Positions 23,415 through 34,354 of a stretch of DNA of 64,000 nucleotides are shown in pieces. Where the stretch lies: assembly GCA_013423385.1 (NCBI GenBank), contig BLZA01000049.1:310001-374000 (forward strand), in the 5' to 3' direction. Positions within the stretch are counted from its first letter, which is position 1. Every line of letters begins with the position of its first letter. The DNA is from Naganishia liquefaciens. Lineage: Eukaryota > Basidiomycota > Tremellomycetes > Filobasidiales > Filobasidiaceae. The notes under the pieces were generated by a model that did no database searches, was not told where the DNA came from, and saw only the letters and a program-made list of their open reading frames with translations. Position numbers and translations under genes: made by a program.

Positions 23415-26384
23415 ATGGCGGTTCCACAGGGTGCCTCGGACTTTGCTGGTCTCGAAGTGAGTAATACGGCAGTCGAGTGGAGTGGAGTCTAGAATGTCGT
23501 ACTTGAAAAGTCTTGACAAGCCTTGATGCTGATTCATGCGCTCGAACAGGAATTCTGCACGAACACTGTCCCCTCAGTGACCATGGACAAGCTGCGACAG
23601 GTTATCGACGTACTAAACATTTCGCACAGATCAACAATAGGCTACACGATTAAAAAAGTTGGAAGAAAGGCAGAACTTGTCTCGAGGCATGTGTGCGGTT
23701 CAACACAATGCTCGCATTCATGCTGAAGCGTATCACTTACAGCATACAAGACGCCGTTCGTGCATTCAAACGATCAGGAAATGCAACCGGCTGGCGAAAC
23801 TTCAAGAGCTCATGGGACGCCATCTGCAACCCATGGACTCAGCGACCGGCGCCGACCTTTGCCAAGACGATTCCCACGCCGGTTCCGGCTTCTCATGCGC
23901 CTCCTGCCGCGACATCGCACCCTTCTCCTTACAGCTCATATCTCAACGGGTCCAGTTCGTACGGGTACGGATATGGCGCCGGAAATTCGACAGCGGCGGC
24001 GGTTGCACCTAAATATGGGTACCCCCGAGCGGCAGCAACGACCTACAATCTCATCTCTTGGAAGAGCTCCCCAGGGTGGAAAGCCATCAAGGCGTTATCA
24101 GATATCTATCTACTGCCCGCAATCGAAGATGGCCGCAATACAGAACGCCGGAACAAGATCATTGCATTGATTTTGTATCAAGCCGATCTCGATGCGCTCA
24201 ACGCTCCGGTTGTCCCCGGCCAACCAAAAAAGGAGGTCCGGCTATTCTGTACATCATCAGACTACTATCCTACATGCATCGCAGCTGGACAACCGGCACC
24301 GTTGGAATTCCCGTACAACTCGGAAATCACGGTTGATTCCAAGGCTGTTTCGTTTCGAAAGGGGCTCAAGGGCCGGGCGAACACGGCGGCACCAGTGGCG
24401 CTGGACGGGCCGACGCATCCGCTGAAAAAGTACAACATGGCGCAGAGCAACATCTCAATGACACATGTGGGGCCTTCCCTTAACAAAAAGACGAAGGAGC
24501 CAAAGGTGTGTTCTTCATATCAGCACCGCCTCTCTAGATGATTGACGCTGCTTCTCGTCATATGCAGAAATTCTTCTTCCAGGTCTGCTTGACAGAAGTT
24601 TTGCCCTTTGATGAGATGCGCCGCAAGATCATCAACGGGAGGAAGAAGCCAAAGGCAGACATCCTTGCTGGAAGTACGTCATTCACAGCTGCGTGAATTC
24701 CGGCGCATTTGTTCTAATCCCTTTTGCCACAACCAGTGAAAGCGAGTGCTGCCGAAGACGACATTCAGCTGGGCAGTACCAAAGTGTCGCTCAAGGATCC
24801 CGTTCGTATCAGGCGTGTGTCGCGTTTGGGCATTACTTATACAAGTTCTGCAGATTTCGTATGCACGGATCGTCAATCCCGCTCGATCAGACTTTTGCAG
24901 CCACGTGCAATGTTTCGATGTATCACAATGGGTATCAGTCAATGAGACTACGCCACAGTACCAATGTCCAACGTGTGAGCGCGAATTACGATTAGACCAG
25001 ATCTTCATCGATGGGTAAGCGCGACTCGTCACGATCTCTGTTCATTGCTGACATTCTGCGTCAGTTATTTCGAGAGTATTCTCGAAGCTTGCCCCGATTC
25101 CGTAGACGAGGTCATTATTGAGCCCGATGGAGAATGGCATTCCGAGGACAACAAGTTTGCTACACCGGGCTGGCGCTCGCAACTAAAAGAGGCAGCTGAA
25201 GCGAAAGCCAACGCGCCAAAGAAAGACAAGTCACACGCAGAACAGCCAAATGGTGCGACCTCGAACGGCGAAGTGAAAAGGGAAGCATCCAGCATCAATG
25301 AGGCTCAGACCAACAACAAGAAAATGCAAGACATCGTTTCTCTTGATGACACCGATGATGAAGACGATGAGCCACTGTTGAGACAAATTACGAGGCCTGG
25401 AATTCGGCGAATATTCAGCACAGACACAAATGGCAATAATTCTGCTGATCGATTACCCGATACCGCGAGATATGGCTCGAATATCGCGGGAGGCCCTTCC
25501 GACGAATCGTCTGCGCCGCCGCCCGCAGGGTCGGCCGCTGCCGAGCCAGTCATTGACTTGACATTGACAGATGACGAAGACGAGCCCAGCGGTCTGGTGT
25601 TACCGGCGTGGGCGGCCGATATCCCAGGTTTAGCGAAAGCCGACAAGAGAGAAAGAAGTATGAGCAGTATGCTGGAGGGGGAAGATCGTTTAGCTCTGAG
25701 GCGGCGTCTTGATTGCGCCACAGAGACTCCTGGTAAGTAGCCATGCGATGGGTGGAATGCCAGCTCATCATCGCTCATCATACATAGCATACGAGCCTGG
25801 CTTCCGGACATCGAACACGTCAAGCTGGCCAGCAGGTGCTGATGCAGCCGACGTGCCATCGGCTTCACCTTCCACACAATCGGCTCCACCTTCCGCCGCC
25901 GCGCCGCCTGCTGCTCCGGTGTTACCTGCTCCAACCGGCACGAGCGGCGGCTCGTCGGGTCTCAAAGTCCGACTCACCCTTCCACCGCGTCCCCGAATAG
26001 ATCCCCTGCCGTTATGGATGAATGAAGACTCCTATCGCGCTGATAATAGGAACCTTCGCGAGGACAACTGGCTGAATGCCTCTGTTGGCCGCGGTGACCG
26101 CACCCATAGCACTGGAACGAATTCACCAGTATCTGTCGTGAGTGACGACGTCGTTTGATTGCAGATGCGGGGGACGTCCTGACGATATGCTCCGGCAGGC
26201 CGTGTCTCCTACTCCTGGTCTGCCGCGCACCGGTGGCGAGGTGTCCGCACTTCCTCCTGGCTTTAGCCATACTCTGAGACGGGTGCACGTGGACACTTCA
26301 CCATCATCCGCTGCCTCTCCTGCGGGAAGCAGTTCCGCAGAAGTCAACGTTCAGCCGAACGGAGAACAGTCTTCCGATCAGTAA
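23415..26384 (+). CDS. SUMO E3 ligase, PIAS/Siz family
   Basis: Nuclear ligase that transfers SUMO to chromatin and other substrates. Domains in order: an N-terminal SAP-like module (MDKLRQVIDVLNIS...GRKAELVS); a PINIT-type region (AATTYNLISWKSSPGWKAIK to KKTKEPKKFFFQVCLTEVLP); and an SP-RING (ARIVNPARSDFCSHVQCFDV, then QYQCPTCERELRLDQIFIDG). Two SUMO-interaction motifs follow: DIVSLDDTDDEDDE and VIDLTLTDDEDE. The tail is disordered and Pro/Ser-rich. The start is ATG 23415. The last intron (~26139-26198) runs from SPVSV to AVSPTPG, giving a stop at TAA 26382-26384. The intron after the SAP module is ambiguous at its donor: gtgcgg (giving SRHVIQDAV) is preferred over gcatgt. Siz1 and PIAS orthologues have the same domain order. 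Confidence 0.88.
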
Positions 26385-26698
26385 GGCACATGTCGGGTGT
26401 CTCGAACAAATAATATGATTGGCTTCAGCCGTCTCAACACTAGTTGTAGTCTTTAGTGCAGATTTAGAGAGAATCGCAAGAAGACCCCGGTATCCAATTT
26501 TGAGCGATGATTTTATCCTTATTGCGGAACATACTAATGATACAATGCAAGTTGCGTATGCTTAGTGCGGTCTTCCTTTTGCTATGATACATGCTATAAG
26601 ATTATATAGCCCACGTGTGGATTACGGCCCAAGATTCATGAATTCCTGTCATGGCCTTGGCATGTGAACCGTCAAGCCCTTTGGTGACCTTTCGTCTT
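26385..26698. other. 314-bp convergent 3' region between the SUMO ligase gene and CLU1
   Basis: Space between two convergent stop codons. It is AT-richer than the flanks and holds the two 3' UTRs and polyadenylation sites. No gene is seen. Confidence 0.5.
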
Positions 26699-29600
26699 TT
26701 AACGCTTCGCACCCGTTCGCTTCTTGCCTCGCAGTGCAGTTTTGCCTCGTGCCTTTGATGATGATGGAGTCTGTGCGGTTTTGCCCTGGATGAAGTTGAC
26801 CAAGGCGTCTAAATCGACAACTTCAGGTACACCTTCCGGCTGCTGTCCTTCAGCTGCTTGGGCGCCGTGGGAGCCTTGCGCGGGAGCTGTCCTTATCATG
26901 ACGGGTTGCTTCTTGTCAAGATTGCCACCTTGCTGACGCGCCTGCTCTTGAATTGCCTTGAGTTGCTTGAGCTGTTCTTCAGTGACTGCGGCTGCACGAC
27001 TATTTTGCTCCAAGGCTCCAGTGAGCAGTTCAACGTTCTTTGCCGCCTCCTGGCTTTGTGCGTCCTCCTCGCCGAAGCGCTGCTTGTAGATGTCCGCCGA
27101 GACCTTCGCACATTCGAGAGCCTTCTCCAAGTCCCCGTTCAGGAAATGAGCCTGGGTGAGTTGGCTCATGGCTGTCCCTGCCATGATGTGCCTTTCACCG
27201 AAGAGTCGGACGCTAAGCTCGTGTACGCCCTCGAGAACGCGAACAGCGGCCGCATGTCTGCTCTGGGTCTGCAGAATGAGTGCAACGTGGATCTAAGGCA
27301 GGGCTGGTGAGTATCAAGTCGAGTTATCTATGGAAGCCACCTACCAGGATGGAAGGCAATTCAGGGTGGTCCGGACCGTAGACGACATCCCAAAGCGCCA
27401 AAACGTGCTTGAGCAGTCGCAGAGCCGTTTCGGCATTGCCTTGTAGGTTCTCCAACATGGCCAGATTGTAGTAGAAACTGATGGTTTCCGCATGGTGAAT
27501 GCCCAAAGTACGCTCGGCAGCGATGATGGCCTGTCTCTGCAATTTAATTGCGGTGCTGATATCCAAGTTAAGATCCTCATTCTCCTTGCCTTCTGCCTGG
27601 AGTTGTTGAATTCGCAACCGGACAAGCTGGTGCATGGCGACAGCGTACTGGTTGTATGCAGCAGCGACTTCGGGGTGAATAACCTGGTGGATCTGTTCGT
27701 ACATGTTGATGCCTTCGAGCATCAACTCCAATCCAAGAGGAATGTCCGATCGATTCAAACTGTGCCGACCAGTTTCGAACACTTCTTCAGCGATGGAAGC
27801 CTGTGGGACGACATTTCAGCATGATTCGAATTAGCCGGCAGGGCCGATTTACCGATGGGGCACAACCCTTGATGATGGGCAGCAGGGTAACAATATCGGA
27901 AGGCTCAAAGGTGTGAGTTCGAGCAGCTTCTGCTACAGCTTCATGCTTGCTCTTTTTCGCCTTCTTGTTCTTGGCTACAGCAGCATCCGAAGCTTCGGAC
28001 GCGATCCAGGCATCCAGAGGCTCACCCGAGAAAGCATACTCTCGCTGTTCGAGCTGGAAAGCCGTCCTATTGGCCAATTCTCGCAATAATTGTCGCTTTC
28101 TGAGACCTTCAATGAAGTAAGTCGGTTCCAGCTTCCACCTGAATCGAGCCTCCACTTCAGCGATGATCTTCTCTCGCAGAGACGCGGGAGTCAATTTGGT
28201 GTAGGCAGGAGGAGCGACGTCCAAAAATTCGTAAGACTCGAAGTGCGCCTTGGGACTGGCATTCTTGTCGGCTCCCAGAAGACAGTTGAGGAAGTGAGTC
28301 AGGGCGAAAATGCTCTGCTCGGCTGAGAGTCCGTGCAACAAGTATCGCAGAATGTGCTTGCTGGCTCGAAGAACCATTTCCTGCAACGCAATGACCTGAA
28401 ACACAAAGTCGCCTTTAGATTGCGCAAAGCCCGTATCGGAATTGAACTTACTCGGATTGCCTTCAACTGACCGTTGCTCTGACCTTCCGCTTGCGCAATG
28501 AATTTGTCAATGGTGGAGATAAAGTATCCCAAATATCGCATGTTGATGCCTCGAGAGTGCAAGTGCTTGGAAAGTGAGGCACCATCCATGATACCGAAGG
28601 TGTTTGCGGCGATGATGTCGATCACGACAGCGGGAATGGCAACGGATCGGAGATGAACCGAAGCGTCACGAACAGCTTTGATGGACGGAACGGACTCGTC
28701 GTTCTGGGTTGAGGGCAAGGCCTTCTCCGGGTTGGCACCAGCTGCGGGAGGTTGTTGCTCAACGAACGCATCGGCGTTGAATCGAAGGTCGAATCGCAAC
28801 TCGTCGACTTCAGGCGCGGGCTTATCATCGGTTTCAGAGGAAAGAACCAAGGCGTCCTTCTCTTTCTTTTCATTGGCGGCAGGATCTTCAGCCTTGTCCG
28901 TCTTCTCGGCTTCCGCCTTTTTGGCGTTCTCAGCCTGACTCTTTCGTGCCCAGAGTTTGAGTTCGTGATCCCAGTAGGCATCGAGCAGTTCAGGTCGAAG
29001 GAGTGTCACACGATGAGGGTACTTTCGATCCGCCGTGGAATCCTGTTCACCCTCGTTGGACATCAGTTTACCGTCCATATCCTTTTCCAACCACTCGATA
29101 TCAACTGGGGAAAGACGCGGCAAGTCCAAGAGGTATCGTCGACCATCCGAACCTCGAAGACCTTTGACGTCGACGCTGGTCCAGAATTCGTGCTCCTTGC
29201 CCTGGGCATCCTTCATGGCGTGGCTGGCCAAGTGATGCGCCGAAGCGATTTTGGCCATAACTTTGTGCATGCCGGCGTTCCAGTGCAATTTACTGGCTCC
29301 AGCTTCACTGTCGGCACCGTAGATGATCAAGTTGTGCTCCGGCTCCGCATCGGCAGAGGTTTCAGCAGGAACTTCAATCTCGTCCTTGGACGTCTCGGAA
29401 GGATATTGACCGTTGACCTTGACCCAATCGTCCTTCTTGGCCTCGTCGGCCGTCTGATCGGCTTCGTCGGCCTCGTCGGCCTCGTCCTTTCGTCGAGTGA
29501 AGATTCCCGGCAGAACACTCTGACAGACCCATCGCTCGCCTTGCCAGTCGACGATGGTGTGACCCAGCAAGTAGACGTTCTCGATGTCCAGCTTATTCAT

Positions 29601-31319
29601 CATCTTGACACCGACGGCATCCTTGGCATGCGAGATGTGTGCAGCCTCATCGCCTCCCAAGTGAGTGTAGGCATCAACCGAGTTAACGCCCTTGGTGTAG
29701 AAGATGTTGTTAGCGAGCCACATGTGGGCCTTGGCGTCCTCGTAAGGGTTGATGGGGGGAAGATCGCCACGAGCAATCGCCATGGCGCCTCGAACGCATG
29801 CAGCAGTGAATTCTGCATGGGTCTTTTGAAGCATGCGTTCACGCACAATTCGTTCCTGGTGAGTGGAACGCGGCATCTCGCGAGCATTCTGCAGCTCTTC
29901 GTTCCAGTCTCGGGCGCCCTCGAGGCCATCAACGCTCGTGGCACCGGTGTAACCGTAAGCGAGCTGCGTTCGAAGCAAGTCGGGCTGTTGCTGCTTGTCC
30001 GAGGGTGACTTGACGATCCAAGGGTATGACGGAGGGTATTGCGGGACGGGGACCGTGGCGATCGGCTCTCGAGCGGTCGCCGATGTGCTGACACTCTGAA
30101 GCGAACGCAACGTCTGGGTGAACAAGGGCGACAAGGCGTGCAGCAAATCGACGAGCGAGTGCGCGTGAATGTCTTTCGGGGCAAGACGGGGTTCGGGGTC
30201 AAAGGTGAGACTTGGCGCCGTCGATCGAGCGACGTGCCAGCCTCGGGTAGTGCAGACCAACATCGCAGCCTCGCCTTCCAGAGTGACAACAGTGAGGTAT
30301 ACCAAGTGTCCCCGCTGTCGCCATTGAGGCGCCGGAGGATTGAACGGAGAGAAGATGAGGCTCTTCAGGCACGCCGGATGAGGCTGAGCTGGCATGTTAA
30401 TGGGAAGGGACGCAAGTTCGACAGCGGGAGCGCCGGTGAAATCCTCAAAAAGGGCGTTTGCTTCATCGTTGGCAGTCTCGGCAGCCTTTAGCGGGGGAGG
30501 TCGAGCGCCGAGCTTGCCTGAGCGCTTTCCATTGCTGGTGGTCTGCTTGTTTCCGTCCTTGCTCTTCGTGCTAGCGTTGAGATCCGTTTCACTCAGAGTC
30601 CCGTCGCGGATACCCTCGAAGATGGTCGCGCCGGGAGCGACACCGATGGGTGCAAATGTCCTGTTGCCCTCGCTCGGCGGCTGCATGTATTCACGCAGAC
30701 GAAGGACGCATTGTCGTGCGTCCTGCTCCGAGTATGGTTCCCGTTGAATGACGAGGACTCGAGCCTCGTTCTCGTTTTCTTGGCCTTCGAGATGCGCAAA
30801 GACTTCTCCGATTTCAAGCCAATCGCTCAATCGTTCGCCTTCCCGGATCTCAGTGCCTTCCTTGCCGACGCCAATGAGTTTTCCACGTCCATCAGACTCT
30901 TTGGACGAGCCGGCAAGACGCAGGGAATACGGGCCGAGCCAGTAGCCGCCGGTCCATTCCGCAAGAATAGCTCGGATGTCTTGAATATTTTCTGAGGGTT
31001 GCGGGTGAATAATGAATGTGCTGGGCGTCGGAGTCTTTCCGTCGGCCGACTTGGGAAGCGTCTGGGGATAGCTGGGTGATGGAAGTCGAACAGTCACTGG
31101 TTTCACTGAATTGGTGCAAAAAGTAAGTGAAGACGTTCGGTGCGCCGCATATAATGCTGAGAACGTACGTTCAATGACTTGCTCCTCAATATCTACAGGA
31201 GCATCCTGCTGGACGCTCTCGGTATCGTTCTTAACAACATCGACCGGAGCTGCTTCACCCTCGACAGGTGCTGACGACTCCGTGGTCTGAACGTTGTCGG
31301 CGGGCGGTGTCGCTGCCAT
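26699..31319 (-). CDS. CLU1: Clustered mitochondria protein CLU1/TIF31
   Basis: Large cytosolic RNA-binding and eIF3-associated protein required for normal mitochondrial distribution. The first ~90 residues are acidic and disordered from ATG 31319. An N-terminal CLU domain follows (VTVRLPSPSYPQTLPKSADG, then IRAILAEWTGGYWLGPYSLR). The central CLU domain contains IARGDLPPINPYEDAKAHMW, IVDWQGERWVCQSVLPGIF and LIIYGADSEAG. The eIF3-p135 region includes LHSRGINMRYLGYFIS, and TPR repeats fill the C-terminus (LGIHHAETISFYYNLAMLEN). It ends in a Lys/Arg-rich tail at 26699. About four introns; total ~1300 aa, the family's normal size. Codon bias is strong, pointing to high expression. It shares a 355-bp divergent promoter with MSS51. 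Confidence 0.93.
29441..29490 (-). repeat. Short Asp-Glu-Ala coding repeat in CLU1
   Basis: The 9-bp unit gtcggcctc is repeated in tandem within CLU1. On the minus strand it encodes DEADEADEAD in an acidic loop. Repeat number is probably variable. Confidence 0.75.
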
Positions 31320-31674
31320 ATTGAGAATGGCTTTTGCGGTTCAGTGTATGTATCCTGAACGGGGACTCTCACGAGCGAGGTATGCTTGACGTGTGCAAAG
31401 CTGGCGAGCACACGATCTATGTACTCGATTCTTTTATCAACTAAAGTGAGACTCGGTCATGCCGGGACTGTTGCGTCGCAAAAAGTTGGCGCGCATCGGA
31501 AGACCGTAGCGAGTTTTATTCCGGCCGATGAGAGTGTTACGTAAGCTGGTGAGACACGTCTGGGCGATCGCGACCGAGGGCGGCGGGGTGGGTTTCGACT
31601 TTTGGATTTCGACATGATTGATGAATCGGCGATGACAGCGTTTCGTGCATTGTCGACAGTGCAGGCATCATAAG
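31320..31674. promoter_or_regulatory. Divergent CLU1-MSS51 promoter
   Basis: 355 bp separate the start codons of two genes that both act on mitochondria (CLU1 leftward, MSS51 rightward). No open frame of note. An in-frame TAA sits just before the MSS51 ATG, which fixes that start. Confidence 0.55.
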
Positions 31675-33383
31675 ATGAAGCAACAGGTATCTCGTCTCGC
31701 TCGACGAGCTCCTTCCCTCACCAGCGGTCTGCCAGCTTCCCAGGCGAGCTCGGGGCGGACGCGTCTCGTTGCGTCCAACTCGCCGCTTCTCATTCAGCAA
31801 CGGACCCTGTTCGGGCTCTTCGGAAAGAAGGACAACACTTCCGCCAACGCATCGGCGAACGGAGCTTTCACTTCCTCTCCATCGCCGCCACGGACGCATA
31901 ACCCGCTGTACGGACCCGACGATCTGTTCCATCCTCTAGAATCATCTCCCATTCCGGCCTTACGTCAAAAGGCTGCGACAATCAAGTCTCTGGCCCCGTG
32001 TCCTGTCTGTCTCGATCATTCGGTGGAAAAGGCCAAATCTTCAGGCCTCCCTGATGCTGAAGCATACCGTCAAGCACGAGCTACCGTTGAAAAAGTCAAC
32101 TTTTCCTGCCCCGATTGCGGTTTCCCTACGCACTCGACAGAAGCACACTGGCAACAAGGCCACGAACAGCACTCGGAATACTGCGGTCGTCTGCGAGAAA
32201 TCAATGAGGACGAGCACGATTTGCGCAGTGGTCGTGAGATCAAGGAATTCGAGATGCCCGGTGCTCAGGATTACGAATCGACACCGTCGCTCGCGTCATG
32301 GGATTCCTTGTTCTATACTCGAAACTTCTCATCGGTCGACTCCGAACGGTCGAGGCGGCATGTCAGCAAATTATTGACGTATCCGATGACGATTGCCAGT
32401 ATTTTGCATCGGTTAGGACCATATGCTGCCGGAAAGACTGGAACTGGTCATGAGGGCAGTCGATTGACGAGTGAGGGTCAGCGAAGCATGGCAGGTGAGT
32501 CTCATATCTGCTGGATGCATCCATCAACGCTCAAAGTCGAGTAGCACTGCACACCTCTCTTCACCCTCCGATGGGAGCCACTCCCTCGGCGGAAACCCGA
32601 AACGCCAAGATCCCTATCCGGATCTTCATCCTTGGCGCACGGGCCGAATCCTCCCTTCCACCTCACGTCTACGAGCAAATCTCGCACCTGTTCCCCTTCA
32701 CGCGATTCAAGCTCTACTTCATCGGCCCTCAGGCAGCATTGCCCGCTCGACCCAAGGGAAGCATGGCGAATCCCGAGTTCAGCCAATCAAATGGACAACC
32801 GATCCCTGGAAGTGATGCGGATAATGCCAAGCGGGGTATCTACTCGCCGCTCACGCCCAGTCAGAACTCAGAAACGGAGGGCAAAGGGCATTTGGATACG
32901 ACGCAATATGGTGTTCCGGCATACACGATTTCTACATCGGAGACCATGCGACTTACAACGCTGCAGGCATCTTACGAATCAGTACATGAACAGTTTGGAC
33001 CGTTTGATCCTTATACGGACGTCTTCTTTACCTTCTGTCCCGGCCTCGGTTTCCCATCCCCCTCCAAAGCAGGAACACTGCAGGCACAAACGGAATGGTC
33101 GGCCATGCTGCATCAAGTCCTCGCGACCAAATGCCCGCTGTTCATCACCGGTTTCTCCCCGCGCGATGTCGAACGCGACGTCAGGAGTCTCAACGAAGTC
33201 GAGGGCGTCAAGGGCGAATACGATATCATTCTTGAGCCTGGAGAGAATGGATTCGCAAGTTTGAAATGGGAAGCGGGAGACTTTGACCCGCGGGTGTTGG
33301 TCAGGGTCAACTGGGGGGTATGGGGTATCCGAGGGAAGAGGTATGAGGTCGGACAGGCGGGAGCGACAGAGTCGTCGTCTTAG
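31675..33383 (+). CDS. MSS51: Mitochondrial COX1 translational regulator Mss51
   Basis: In yeast, Mss51 activates COX1 mRNA translation and binds newly made Cox1. The N-terminus (MKQQVSRLARRAPSLTSGL) fits a mitochondrial presequence. A Cys-rich zinc module follows: CPVCLDH...FSCPDCGFPTHSTEAHWQ...CGRLREINEDEHDLRSGREI, then the hallmarks EFEMPGAQDYE and FYTRNF. The next block, RHVSKLLTYPMTIASILHRL, and the C-terminal domain (RIFILGARAESSLPPHVYEQ, LGFPSPSKAG, FITGFSPRDVERDV) complete the protein. One intron (~32493-32543) joins RSMA to ALHTSLHPPMG in phase. The stop is TAG 33381-33383. Length (~550 aa) is somewhat above yeast Mss51 (436 aa). Confidence 0.9.
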
Positions 33384-34354
33384 AGTAGCAGTTGCCATTG
33401 CCCAACTTGTTAACGTGAAATTCAATGCGTTCACTGCTCTTCTGTCTCCATCATCCTCATGCGGCCTTTTTTCACACGCCCTGAAGCCGTCCGGCATCAC
33501 GTTGCCTTGCATTCTTGAACGCTGAAGTGCTGTGAGATCTCCCAGATTGGCACGAGTCGAGTCAGCTGGACCGCTCCCCGCCGCTTACGCTGCTTAACGA
33601 TCATGATTTGTCTCTTCTTGTCACCAAGGTGACAACCACACTCTTGGCTATTGTCGATCCGTCCATAAAAACTTCCGTAGCTCTGCCCACTGATCTGTGT
33701 GTAGCAAGTCTCTCCTACTGATGAAATCTTTTCCGAGGCTCAACTGATGCGCCATTGGGCTCTTGACAGCGCCCTTGTTATATACTGTTCAGCTTTGAAA
33801 TCGCCATGAAATCACAGCCACTGGATCGTTAACCCTCAAAGCGGGATGAGCCCAAACAAGCCTCTTATTAGCCCCCATGTATCGCGTGTTGGTAGCTGTG
33901 TCGGTTACATGAGCTTATGCCGATCGCTTTCTGATTCCCACATACTGTCTTCACAAAAGGTCCGAGCAAGACGCGACACAAGGTGTTTCAACCTTGACTA
34001 TCACACTCTGCGTAGACATGACACCAGAAGCAGCTCATTGCCTACGTTGCTAAGTGTATATCAGAAACCCAACGGAGACTCGTCGTCAGGAATCTCTTTC
34101 GTGGGGTCGCGTCGCGCTGTCACAAGAGCTCGTGGCAGTCATGCGTTCCTTGCCCAAGCCGGACCTGCAAGGTTTGCCCCTTGATTTCCTTGAGGTGAGC
34201 AAAAGACCGGAATGACCGATATTTCCTGGCTTTGCTGAACCTAGGCGTCTAGGCATACCCATATCCAGCTTTTGTGCTCCATGCGCCGATTCCACTGCCC
34301 GCGGGTGACGCCCCGCCAATACATAAGCTCGAAGACATACCGTTCTCCAGGAAT
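33384..34354. other. ~970-bp region upstream of the histidine kinase gene
   Basis: Holds the MSS51 3' UTR and the promoter of the histidine kinase gene. Short frames only; no RNA gene or repeat is recognised. Confidence 0.5.

Noticed and set aside
23687-23742. GC-AG intron in the SUMO ligase gene (donor gcatgt)
   Set aside because: A GT donor (gtgcgg) seven bases downstream also gives the right frame, and the same donor sequence is used elsewhere in the window. The GC reading is therefore unnecessary.
28750-30400. Long open frames opposite CLU1 (for example 418 codons at 28752-30008, plus strand)
   Set aside because: These are antisense shadows of a highly codon-biased gene; the minus-strand frame carries the CLU and TPR domains.
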